From: Neptuniibacter sp048548695 | GTDB taxonomy: Bacteria; Pseudomonadota; Gammaproteobacteria; Pseudomonadales; Balneatricaceae | DNA: 64,000 nucleotides | NCBI RefSeq assembly: GCF_048548695.1 | Contig: NZ_JBLYIF010000003.1 | Direction: 5' to 3' (one strand) | In this document: positions 26,015 through 34,582 of the stretch, in pieces | Layout: each line of letters opens with the position of its first letter | Numbering within the stretch: position 1 is the stretch's first letter | Notes under the pieces: generated by a model | What the model was told of the DNA's origin: nothing | Seen by the model: the letters and a program-made list of their open reading frames with translations, nothing else | Databases searched by the model: none | Program-made: the position numbers and the translations under genes

Positions 26015-27712
26015 TCAGATTTTGAACTGACGGATATTCTGGTTCAATTCTTCTGCCATCTGGGCCAAGCCCAAGCCTGCCTGACAGGTTTCTTCAGCGT
26101 TGGCAGAGTTCTGATGGCCAAGGTCGTTGATGTGTTGCAGGTTACGGGTCATCTCTTCTACCACATGGCTCTGCTCTTCAGAGGCGGTGGCAATCTGGTT
26201 CGACATATCCGTGATGGAGGTCATCTGTTCGGTGACACGCATCAGGCTTTGTTCGGTAGTTGACGCACCGTCTACCAGTTTATGCGCCTGCTCCCGGCTG
26301 ACTTCCATGGTTTGTACGGCACTTTTTGAGCCTTGTTGCAGAGTCGTGATGATCTGACCGATCTCGGAGACAGAGTCCTGGGTGCGAATTGCCAGGTTAC
26401 GAACCTCATCGGCCACGACCGAGAAGCCACGGCCACTGTCACCCGCGCGGGCTGCCTCAATGGCGGCATTCAGTGCTAGCAGGTTGGTTTGTTCGGCAAT
26501 GTCAGTGATCACCTGCAGCACCCGGTTGATGGTGGCGGTGTTCTCTTCCAGGCCACGAACCACGGCTGAGGAGTTTTCCAGTTCGGCCGCCAGCGAACGA
26601 ATGCCATTCACGGTTACCTGCAGTGCACTGTTACCGCTATTGGCTTCTTCATGTGTGGTCTGCACTGATCCGGCTGCCAGCGTAATGTTGTTGGCAATTT
26701 CGTGGGCGGTGGCGCTCATCTCATGCATTGCTGCAGACAGGGTTTCTGATTCCTGCTGCTGCTGCGAAATATGGCCGCTGGTGACGTTCATGGTGGTGGC
26801 CAGCTCTTCTGAGGTGGCACTTAACTGATCACTCACAGACCCCAGGTTTTGAATCATCACCTGCAGCCGGGTACGCATCTGTTCCAGGTTATTTTGCAGG
26901 TGAGAGATTTCGTCGCTGCCATCGATATCCACCGTATGGGTCAGGTCACCTTCGGCAATACTTTGCATGGTGGCGATGGTGGCATCCAGGCGACGCACAA
27001 TATTGGACGCGATGGTCGAGCTGATAAGAATACCGACAAGGGTGGCAACCGCCGCACTGATGGCCAGGATAATCAGGGCATTCTGTTCATGCTCCAGTGC
27101 CCTTTCGGTGGCATCGTGGGTCAGGGTTTCCACTGTCAGTAAGATGGCCTCAAGCTGTTTTGTCAGCTTATCAGCCTCTTCTTCGACATGAATCAACGTA
27201 TTGTCGGTTGGTGCATATTGAGCTTGCAGTAAACGGAGGAGCTGTTGCTGGTGAGCTAACTGCCCGGTACGCCATTCTGTCAGTGCCACCATGATCTGGC
27301 TAACTTTTTCAGCTTGTTCCGGGGTGGCGGCATTCTTGATGGCTTGTTCGGCCTGGGGTTGCAGCGTATTGACGATTTTGGTGATCTGAGTACCCAGGTC
27401 TTGAATCTGGGCCACTTCATGTTGCTGGCGTTCGCTATGCGCCTGGCTGAGGTAGCTCTGCTCACTGTTTAAGCTGGGGAGTAGGTGGATTGCGCGCTCA
27501 AAGTGGATTTCCTGTTCAAGCTGGTAAACCGTTATGTGGGTTAGCTGTTCAGTAACAGGAATCGCTTCATGCGAGATATACGTCAGTTCTTGTTTAATAC
27601 GATCCATGCTGACGATGGCGGTGGCGGCAATTAGCAGTGTAAGTACGATTAACAGACCTGATAGGCCAAATACTTTCAAACGCATGGATAACCGGTTCAA
27701 TAAACCTATCAT
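26015..27712 (-). CDS. Methyl-accepting chemotaxis protein
   Basis: A chemoreceptor of about 565 aa. TM1 is in MRLKVFGLSGLLIVLTLLIA (near residues 10-33). A helical-bundle sensor domain follows to about residue 205, then TM2 (ALIILAISAAVATLVGILIS), HAMP, and the long signalling coiled coil with the conserved tip NLLALNAAIEAARAGDSGRG. The C terminus has no CheB/CheR-docking pentapeptide. The frame extends upstream to 27766, but those residues are not membrane-like and lack a ribosome site, so ATG 27712 (MIGLLNRLS) is chosen with moderate certainty. The ligand is unknown. Confidence 0.9.
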   Translation of the reverse strand: MIGLLNRLSMRLKVFGLSGLLIVLTLLIAATAIVSMDRIKQELTYISHEAIPVTEQLTHITVYQLEQEIHFERAIHLLPSLNSEQSYLSQAHSERQQHEVAQIQDLGTQITKIVNTLQPQAEQAIKNAATPEQAEKVSQIMVALTEWRTGQLAHQQQLLRLLQAQYAPTDNTLIHVEEEADKLTKQLEAILLTVETLTHDATERALEHEQNALIILAISAAVATLVGILISSTIASNIVRRLDATIATMQSIAEGDLTHTVDIDGSDEISHLQNNLEQMRTRLQVMIQNLGSVSDQLSATSEELATTMNVTSGHISQQQQESETLSAAMHEMSATAHEIANNITLAAGSVQTTHEEANSGNSALQVTVNGIRSLAAELENSSAVVRGLEENTATINRVLQVITDIAEQTNLLALNAAIEAARAGDSGRGFSVVADEVRNLAIRTQDSVSEIGQIITTLQQGSKSAVQTMEVSREQAHKLVDGASTTEQSLMRVTEQMTSITDMSNQIATASEEQSHVVEEMTRNLQHINDLGHQNSANAEETCQAGLGLAQMAEELNQNIRQFKI

Positions 27713-27821
27713 ACGACTACTCAACTTAAGCTCTTGTGTGCACATGCTATCGGCGGCTAGCGCCAAGTCTGAATTGATTTTTATTTGAATTTCAGCTGGT
27801 TAAAACTAAAGTAGGCAGCTT

Positions 27822-30776
27822 TTAGTCCGTTTGGCTGTTTTTGATGCTGCTAAGCACCAATTGTGCATGTGATAAGTCAAAGGCTTTCAGTGCTGCAGCA
27901 AAGGCGGCAGCCTGAGTTGCAAATCCTTTGTGGCTAAGGTTGTAAGTCAGCGTATTTTGCATAACGGGGCTGATATAGCGGTGGCCACTCAGGCGTTCCA
28001 ATGCCTGATTGATCAGATTGTTGAGTTCTTTCTCTTCAAGTAGCTCAGACGCGGTGGTTGTTATCTCAGGCACCATGCTGCGGAACTGGTTGAGGTGGTC
28101 TTCAAGTAATAGCAAAAGTCCTTGGCTATGGGGGAATTCACCTTCTGCCAATTCAAGTTCCATTCGCTCTGCTTCTACGGCTAATACATGGTCTGAGATG
28201 TTTCTGGCGTTGGTTTTAAGGTTGCGCAGAAATGATTGTATGCCGGTTTTATCGGCGGCGGCGAGGGCGAAGCGGTAGGCCTTGGTGGACTCGGCAAAGG
28301 TATCAACAAAACTTAACAGGCAGCTCTGTAACAGTGCAGGGTTGTTATTAAAGCGGCCCATGGCATCGTCAAAGTCAATGCAGGGAGGAAATACCAGATT
28401 TTGTCCGGTTATATTTGCCGGGTCGGCTTTTGGTTTGTCATACAGGCCGTGCTGCTGCAGGGCGGCGATAAACTCCGTTAGTTGAAACGGCTTCATTAGA
28501 TAGTCATCCATACCGGCTGCCAGGCCTGCTGCTCGGTCCTCTTCCATGACTGAAGCCGATAAGCCGAAAATAACCGGTTGCTGCTTATCTTGCATGGCCC
28601 GTATGCGTTGGGTGGTTTCCATGCCATCCAGGCCATCCATATGTATATCCATTAGCACCAGGTCAAAACTGGCGGTCTGCAAGTGTTGCAGTGCCTCGAC
28701 CCCGCTTAAGGTGCGGGTGATATTGACTTGCAGGTGGTCCAGAATACCTTCCAGTACGTCATGATTCAGAGTGACATCATCCACCGAGAGTATGCGCAGG
28801 TGAGACAGGTTATGTATACCTGCCGCTGCCTTGTTCGCCTGACCTGCTTGTCGGCCATGGGATGTTGATGTCAGACAGTTATACAGTCGTGACGGCGTCA
28901 TCGGTTTGCTGATCAGCTCCACACCGGGTTTGTTCAGCTTGCTGCGCAGCTCTGAGGATAGCAGCGCGGGCACATGCATAATGATTTTGGGGCGTTGCGG
29001 TAATATGCGCTGAATTTGCTCCAACTTTAATGCAGGACTCTGGGTGACGTTGTCTGTTTTATCTTCAATATCAAACAATAGTACCTGAATCTTTTGCAAG
29101 GTCTCGGCTGGCAGGGCATGCAGCTGCGCCAGATCAGTGACATAGTCGGTTTTTATCTGCCAGCGTGGGGCGTGCAGTTTGACCATTTTCGGCAGCGTAT
29201 CTTCTGTACTAAGTACCATCATGCGCAGGTCTGACAGGTTAAGGTCATCCAGCGTCTGGCTGTTGTCAGGCAGTTTTACGGGGACGGATAAGGTGAAGCA
29301 GCTGCCCTGATTGAGCGAACTGTCGACGGAAATTTTGCCACCCATCAGCATTATGAGCCGTTTACTGATTGACAAACCGAGGCCTGATCCACCATAACGG
29401 CGTGCGGTGGTGGAGTCGGCCTGCTCAAATGCATTGAACACGCGTGAACACTGTTCGGGCGACATCCCCACCCCGTTGTCACGGACGTTAATCAGCAGTT
29501 GGCAGTTGTCATCATTGCGACGGAAGTAAAGCATGACACTGACATGCCCGTACTCGGGTGTGAACTTAATGGCGTTACCCACCAGGTTGGTAACAATCTG
29601 GCTGAGACGCAGGGGATCGCAAATTACACTCAGGGGCATGCCGGGTTCGACAAAAATGCTCAGGTCGATATGTTTTTGCTCCGCGGGTATCGCGAAAATA
29701 TCCACTGAGTCCTGGAGCAACGTTTCGATCTCGGTTTCCGCGTAACTGAGGGACAGGTTGCCGGCTTCAATACGTGACAGGTCCAGCACATCATTCAAAA
29801 TGGCCAGCAGCCGTTCTGATGCTTGGTATGCTTTGTTGGCGTAATCCTGCTGGCTGGGTGCCAGTGATGCATCTTTAAGTAATTGCAGCATACCGAGAAT
29901 ACCGTTCATCGGTGTGCGGACTTCATGACTCATATTGGCAATGAAAGCTGATTTGGCCTGATTGGCTTGTTCAGCATCTAGCTTGGCGGTTTCGAGTTGC
30001 TGTTGCCGCGCAGACAGTTGTAGCTGCATATCGATAAAGCTGTTCCACAGCTGGCCAATTTCGCTGGTCTCTGTGCTGGGCTCCAGCTTTGTATTTTTTC
30101 CTTCGGCGAGAAGTCTGCTGGACTCGGTGAGTTGTTGTATGGGGCTGATTACACGTCGAGATACCAGTCTGGCAGAGATAAACAGCAGTGTCAGCAACAG
30201 ACCGGTAACGATCAACAGAGATACGGTTTCTACTCGCGTGGTGTTTTGCAGCTTAGACTGCGACGCTTTCAGTTGTAGCTCACTGGCATAGAGTATCTGG
30301 CCCAGCTCAAGGCGCAGGGCGTCCATTACCCGTTTGCCTTGGTCGGTCGTAACGATTTGCATTGCCGCATCGTAGTCTTGTTGTTGTGTCAGGCGAATGG
30401 TTTTTTCCAGTTCGGTCAGTTTCTCAGTGACGAGCTGCCTGACAGTGATCATGCGTTGCTGCTGGAGGGCGTCTGACGCCGTTAGTTGATCCAGCGTGGT
30501 CAGTGTGTTTTCAATTGGCTGTAGGGCGTTATGGTAGGGTTCGAGATAATTGTAGCGCTGGGTTAACAAATACCCGCGCTGGCCGGTTTCGGCATCAACC
30601 AGGTGGATTAGCAGTTGGTCAGTTGCTGTGATTAATTGATGGTTATGCTCAAGATTAGAGCTGACGGTATCTTGAGTAACCCGGCCGGTAATAATCAGGG
30701 CAGCCAGTACAAGCACCATCATTACGGGCAGGACAATCACCAGAATGGTAAAGCGTTTCAGGGTGATGGATCGCAT
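27822..30776 (-). CDS. CHASE3 hybrid histidine kinase with two receivers and a degenerate Hpt
   Basis: A 984-aa membrane kinase. TM1 is at residues 9-31, a CHASE3 sensor at 35-180 (DAETGQRGYLLT), TM2 at 184-203 and HAMP at 204-256. HisKA has H284 in NMSHEVRTPMNG, and the HATPase has DNGVGM and GGSGLGLSI. Two receiver modules follow: the first is poorly conserved (LLFDIEDK in place of a clear phospho-Asp site), the second intact (LVLMDIHMDGLDG, LMKPF). The C-terminal module aligns with Hpt domains, but the phospho-His position reads Arg (FLRNLKTNARN, about residue 851), so it is probably not a phosphotransfer site. It lies 75 bases after the response-regulator cyclase gene on the same strand. 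Confidence 0.92.
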   Translation of the reverse strand: MRSITLKRFTILVIVLPVMMVLVLAALIITGRVTQDTVSSNLEHNHQLITATDQLLIHLVDAETGQRGYLLTQRYNYLEPYHNALQPIENTLTTLDQLTASDALQQQRMITVRQLVTEKLTELEKTIRLTQQQDYDAAMQIVTTDQGKRVMDALRLELGQILYASELQLKASQSKLQNTTRVETVSLLIVTGLLLTLLFISARLVSRRVISPIQQLTESSRLLAEGKNTKLEPSTETSEIGQLWNSFIDMQLQLSARQQQLETAKLDAEQANQAKSAFIANMSHEVRTPMNGILGMLQLLKDASLAPSQQDYANKAYQASERLLAILNDVLDLSRIEAGNLSLSYAETEIETLLQDSVDIFAIPAEQKHIDLSIFVEPGMPLSVICDPLRLSQIVTNLVGNAIKFTPEYGHVSVMLYFRRNDDNCQLLINVRDNGVGMSPEQCSRVFNAFEQADSTTARRYGGSGLGLSISKRLIMLMGGKISVDSSLNQGSCFTLSVPVKLPDNSQTLDDLNLSDLRMMVLSTEDTLPKMVKLHAPRWQIKTDYVTDLAQLHALPAETLQKIQVLLFDIEDKTDNVTQSPALKLEQIQRILPQRPKIIMHVPALLSSELRSKLNKPGVELISKPMTPSRLYNCLTSTSHGRQAGQANKAAAGIHNLSHLRILSVDDVTLNHDVLEGILDHLQVNITRTLSGVEALQHLQTASFDLVLMDIHMDGLDGMETTQRIRAMQDKQQPVIFGLSASVMEEDRAAGLAAGMDDYLMKPFQLTEFIAALQQHGLYDKPKADPANITGQNLVFPPCIDFDDAMGRFNNNPALLQSCLLSFVDTFAESTKAYRFALAAADKTGIQSFLRNLKTNARNISDHVLAVEAERMELELAEGEFPHSQGLLLLLEDHLNQFRSMVPEITTTASELLEEKELNNLINQALERLSGHRYISPVMQNTLTYNLSHKGFATQAAAFAAALKAFDLSHAQLVLSSIKNSQTD

Positions 30777-30851
30777 TGATGAGTGGCCTTTATATAAAAC
30801 GGACGCCGTAACAGGCTAAAGAATAACTTACCGCTGGCGGAATGTAAGGCC

Positions 30852-31793
30852 TCAGGCGGTTTTTATTTCGTTGCTGGCGCTGCATACCAAGTTGCGCTGT
30901 CCGGTCTTTTTAACCTGCATCATGCAATCATCAGCGGTTTCAATTAGATTCCAGCCGGATGAATCAAATGAAGGCGTATTACTGGCGCAGCCGATGGTGG
31001 CACTTGGCTGAATATTTGTATGTTTAAACAGGTCTGCGGTTTGGCATAGGTTGCTGATGTCAAATCTGATGCGCTCCGCAATGGTCATAGCATCTTCCAG
31101 TATGGTATCCGGCAGTAATATCACAAACTCGTCGCCGCCATAACGCACCACAACATCCGACGGGCGACGGGCGTGGCTTTGCAGAATATTGGCGACGTAA
31201 ATCAGGTATTCATCACCGGCTTTATGGCTTAATTGGTCGTTGACCAGTTTGAAGTGATCCATATCCACCATAAGTACACTGAATTCCCGCCGGTAGCGCA
31301 TAGCACGGCGCCATTCATTGACCAGGCGTTCCTCTAATGCACGGCGGTTATATACCCCGGTCAGAGCATCTTTGACTGCCAGCTTGTTGAGTAACTCAGT
31401 TTTGCGTTTAAGGTCGATCAGCGTGCGAATTTTCGAGATCAGTACCAGCTCATGGTAGGGCTTGATCACATAATCCAGCGCGCCATTGGTAAACATCAGT
31501 TGGATATCCTGATATTGGTCGGAGGCTGAAACACAAATCACCGGAACATCGGATAGCTGGGGATGTTTTTTAATCTGTCTGAGGAGCTCATGCCCGGTCA
31601 TATCCGGTAAATTGAGGTCGAGTAGAATCAGGTCGAAATGCTGGTCAAACAGACTGAGCGCGGTGTCACCCGTGGTGGCCAAAGAGATCTCAAAGCCATT
31701 GCTGTGAAGCATCTGTGACAGAGCTGTCAGGCAGACACGGTCATCCTCTATCACCAGCAAGTGGGGCAAGCTGTACTGCTGTAGTTCGGCCAT
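30852..31793 (-). CDS. Response-regulator diguanylate cyclase (REC-GGDEF)
   Basis: A 313-aa cytosolic c-di-GMP synthase controlled by phosphorylation. The receiver (residues 10-125) has IEDD, phospho-Asp in LILLDLNLPDMTG and lysine in YVIKPYH. The GGDEF domain (about 140-305) has an intact active site RYGGDEF. A product-inhibition I-site, RPSD, lies five residues before it (RPSDVVVRYGGDEF). The substrate-binding DALTGVYNRR segment is complete. It is probably co-transcribed with the CHASE3 hybrid kinase downstream, which makes a CHASE3-to-c-di-GMP pathway likely, similar in layout to Wsp- or Lap-linked systems. Confidence 0.94.
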   Translation of the reverse strand: MAELQQYSLPHLLVIEDDRVCLTALSQMLHSNGFEISLATTGDTALSLFDQHFDLILLDLNLPDMTGHELLRQIKKHPQLSDVPVICVSASDQYQDIQLMFTNGALDYVIKPYHELVLISKIRTLIDLKRKTELLNKLAVKDALTGVYNRRALEERLVNEWRRAMRYRREFSVLMVDMDHFKLVNDQLSHKAGDEYLIYVANILQSHARRPSDVVVRYGGDEFVILLPDTILEDAMTIAERIRFDISNLCQTADLFKHTNIQPSATIGCASNTPSFDSSGWNLIETADDCMMQVKKTGQRNLVCSASNEIKTA

Positions 31794-31993
31794 GCCTGGA
31801 ATACTCAGCTTTTTATATTTAAATTGATTGTTTAACTGTTGGAAGTCACAACCAAAGTTGCCTGATTGTGTTATGTCTTATACATCGGAAAATTTTAATA
31901 TTACTTTAGCTAATATAGTAATCTGAAATTTGTATATTGATCAACTCACAGGGCGGCAGGTGCTTCGTTCTGCCACCGCGCGCCCGTAAAGTG

Positions 31994-32428
31994 TCAAGAT
32001 GGGTTGCGATGTGCTATCACCCAGCGACTGATCAAGGTGCCAACGACAAAGGCGGCAAACACGGTCAGAATATCCATGTTGGCAAAGCTCAGAGATGTGA
32101 TCATCGGCCCTGGACAATAACCGGCAATCCCCCAACCTATGCCAAAAATGATACCGCCCATAATGATACGGCTGTCGACCTCTAGTTTGCCGGGTAAACG
32201 AAAAAATTCGGCAAATAAGGGTTTGCTGCGTTGAAGAATCAATGGCGTCAGCAGAGCGTTAACCAACAACCCCCCGGCCATCACAAAAGCTAGCGAGGGG
32301 TCCCAGTTACCGGTGATGTCGAGAAAGTTAAGCACTTTGGCTGGGTCAATCATCTGGGCGACGGATAAGCCAAAACCAAACAGCGTGCCGGCAGCCAGCG
32401 CGATCACGAGACGTATCATGGCAGTCAT
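31994..32428 (-). CDS. YeeE/YedE-family sulfur transporter, C-terminal half (PmpB-like)
   Basis: A 144-aa membrane protein with four hydrophobic helices. It carries a conserved cysteine in GWGIAGYCPGPM near residue 104, the pore-type motif of the YeeE/YedE family implicated in thiosulfate or other sulfur-compound transport. It is a half-size protein, and the other half is encoded directly upstream with a 3-base gap. Starts at 32428 (MTAMIRL) or 32419 are both possible. The transported compound is not known from sequence. Confidence 0.85.
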   Translation of the reverse strand: MTAMIRLVIALAAGTLFGFGLSVAQMIDPAKVLNFLDITGNWDPSLAFVMAGGLLVNALLTPLILQRSKPLFAEFFRLPGKLEVDSRIIMGGIIFGIGWGIAGYCPGPMITSLSFANMDILTVFAAFVVGTLISRWVIAHRNPS

Positions 32429-32431
32429 CGG

Positions 32432-32872
32432 TTAGCCTCCCAGCAGATGGCGTGTGATAAAAACAGTGACAATGGCGCTGCCCATAAAACAGAGGGTTGC
32501 CACCAGCGACCGGGGGCTGCGCCGGGCCAGGCCACAGATGCCATGCCCACTGGTACAGCCAGTGCCGATCTGGGTGCCAATGCCTACCAGCAACCCCGCC
32601 ACAATCAGTAGCGGGGTGCCTACCTGTGCTGTGATATGTGCCACACCGGCACCGAGTCCCAGCCATTGGTAGATAAACCCACCGAGTACCAGGCCGACGA
32701 TAAACATAATACGCCAACCGATATCACCCGGCTGCTCAGGGTAGATGACCCCCCCGGCGATTCCGGATATGCCAGCAATTCGGCCCTTTGCCAGTAACAG
32801 AAAGGCAGCGGAGAGGCCAATCAAGGCACCACCCAGCAGGGCAGGCAGCGGTGTGAAATTGATGATAGTCAT
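32432..32872 (-). CDS. YeeE/YedE-family sulfur transporter, N-terminal half (PmpA-like)
   Basis: A 146-aa membrane protein with the N-terminal family segment ALLGGALIGLSAAFLLLAKGRIAGISG and the conserved-cysteine motif GTGCTSGHGICG near residues 95-106. Together with the downstream half it would rebuild a full YeeE-type channel. The frame continues 30 codons upstream, but the ATG at 32872 (MTIINFTPLP) gives the normal length and follows a GAGA-type ribosome site. It is divergent from the FadL-type gene, with which it shares the AT-rich region 32873-33050. Confidence 0.86.
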   Translation of the reverse strand: MTIINFTPLPALLGGALIGLSAAFLLLAKGRIAGISGIAGGVIYPEQPGDIGWRIMFIVGLVLGGFIYQWLGLGAGVAHITAQVGTPLLIVAGLLVGIGTQIGTGCTSGHGICGLARRSPRSLVATLCFMGSAIVTVFITRHLLGG

Positions 32873-33050
32873 AGGCTGTCTCGATCTGTTATGGCGCATG
32901 GTATTGCAGATATGTGACGCATTATCCCTGTCTGAGCAGAGGAGCGCAAAGGTTATATTCAATATTACTTAAGTATGCAATAAGAGTTAATTTTTATATT
33001 TTTTTATTCTAATATACGTGTCTGATTATCTTTCCGAGCAAGGCGTACAG

Positions 33051-34292
33051 ATGGCACTCACAATGCGTTCTATCCTGATAACCGCAGTCGCGGTACTGCC
33101 CACAGTAGCACAGGCCACCAATGGTTATTTTATGCATGGTAGTAGTGTCAAGGCGCAGGGTATGGCGGGGGTCAGTTATGCTCTGGCGCATGACAGCATC
33201 AAATCTGCCAGCAATCCGGCATCACTGATCGCGCTCGGGAATCAATATGATCTGGGCGTCAACTGGTTCAAGCCGGAGCGTAGTTCAGAAATTTCAGGTA
33301 ATGGGTTTGGCCTGAATGGCAGCTACGATGCCAATTCGGATCATCACTTCTGGATTCCGGAAGCGGGGTTTGCCCGCCGTCATTCCGATTCTGTCGCCTA
33401 CGGACTGGCGATGTATGCCAATGGCGGGATGAATACGGCTTACCGGAAAACACCTTTTGCTGCGTTTGGTTCTTCCGGTGCGGCGGGCGTTGATCTGTCG
33501 CAGCTGTTTATCACCGGCTCATTGGCCTACAAATTGACGCAACGGCAGAGTTTCGGCATAGGCGTGACCTATGTTTATCAGCGGTTTGCGGCGCAGGGGA
33601 TTCAGAACTTCGCAGGCTTAAGCAGCAACCCCGCTGCCGTCAGCAATAATGGCCATGACAGCAGCAATGGCTGGGGTCTTAAACTGGGTTGGCAGGGGCA
33701 GGTAACGGACACGCTGACATTAGGGGCAAGCTGGTCTTCCAAACTGAACACAGACCGTTTCTCGCGCTACAGCGGGTTATTTGCCGAGCAGGGTGGGTTT
33801 GATGTACCGGAAAGCTACGGCGTGGGTTTTGCCTGGCAACTGGCGCCTCGCTGGACGCTGGCGGGGGACTGGGAACGGATTGAATACAGTGACGTGCGTT
33901 CTGTTGGTAACCCGCTGTCGTTGTCAGCACCTTTAGGGGCAGATAACGGAGCTGGATTTGGTTGGCAGGATATCGAAGTCTACAAACTGGGTGTGATCTA
34001 TCAGTTTAATGCGCGGTTGGCACTGCGCGCGGGCATCAGTCATACCGACCAGCCCATTCCGGCGAGTCAAACCTTCCTTAATATTCTCGCCCCGGGGGTG
34101 ATAGAAGATCACATCAGTCTAGGGGCTAGCTTGGAGATCAGCCCTGAGCAGACCGTTAGCTTCTCGTATACCCACGCGTTGGCACAACAGGTAAAAGGCC
34201 AGAACTCTATACCTGTCGCTTTTGGTGGGGGCGAAGCCAATCTGAAAATGAGTCAGGATATGTTCGGCCTTGCCTGGCAATATCGGTATTGA
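33051..34292 (+). CDS. OmpP1/FadL-family outer-membrane transporter
   Basis: A 413-aa beta-barrel for hydrophobic compounds such as long-chain fatty acids. The signal peptide is residues 1-22 (MRSILITAVAVLPTVAQA begins at the fifth residue). The mature N terminus NGYFMHGSSVKAQGMAG is the hatch region of the FadL family, and NPASLIALGNQYDLGVNWF follows. The C terminus ends LAWQYRY with an aromatic at position three from the end. An AAGG site 7 bases before the ATG at 33051 favours that start over 33063. Upstream frame extension to 33018 lacks signal-peptide features. The substrate is not predicted. Confidence 0.88.
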   Translation: MALTMRSILITAVAVLPTVAQATNGYFMHGSSVKAQGMAGVSYALAHDSIKSASNPASLIALGNQYDLGVNWFKPERSSEISGNGFGLNGSYDANSDHHFWIPEAGFARRHSDSVAYGLAMYANGGMNTAYRKTPFAAFGSSGAAGVDLSQLFITGSLAYKLTQRQSFGIGVTYVYQRFAAQGIQNFAGLSSNPAAVSNNGHDSSNGWGLKLGWQGQVTDTLTLGASWSSKLNTDRFSRYSGLFAEQGGFDVPESYGVGFAWQLAPRWTLAGDWERIEYSDVRSVGNPLSLSAPLGADNGAGFGWQDIEVYKLGVIYQFNARLALRAGISHTDQPIPASQTFLNILAPGVIEDHISLGASLEISPEQTVSFSYTHALAQQVKGQNSIPVAFGGGEANLKMSQDMFGLAWQYRY

Positions 34293-34582
34293 GGTTAATC
34301 AGGGGGGCTTGGTAGAGCCTCAACTGGCGTTTAACAGCCTTCTGCTTTGTCAGGCAGCTTGCAGCTTGGAAAGGACTTGTCATTCCGCTGCGCCGCCTTT
34401 GGCGCACAGGCTAATTTATTGCCGCAGAGAAAGTTTTGGACTTGTTCGCAGGCTCCTTCATCTTGAATCATCTGCTGTCTTAGCGTTGCTTGCCCATTCA
34501 TTGCGGGTTAACCGGCACCTTCTCGTCTTACGCTTGCTGCAACCCACTATACTTTGATCAACCACAGCAGGGGTATAGTGAG
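34293..34582. other. Intergenic gap of 290 bases, no assigned function
   Basis: No gene is seen; an open frame at 34270-34557 has no recognisable domain. Two weak dyads without U-tracts occur: GGGCTTGGTAGAGCCTC near 34305-34321 and TGCGCC/GGCGCA at 34389-34406. The promoter for the cysteine synthase fusion presumably lies near its 3' end, but no clear -10/-35 pair was assigned. Confidence 0.4.

Noticed and set aside
34270..34557. A 95-codon open frame between the FadL gene and the cysteine synthase fusion
   Set aside because: It overlaps the FadL gene end, has no clear start signal and no protein-like features.
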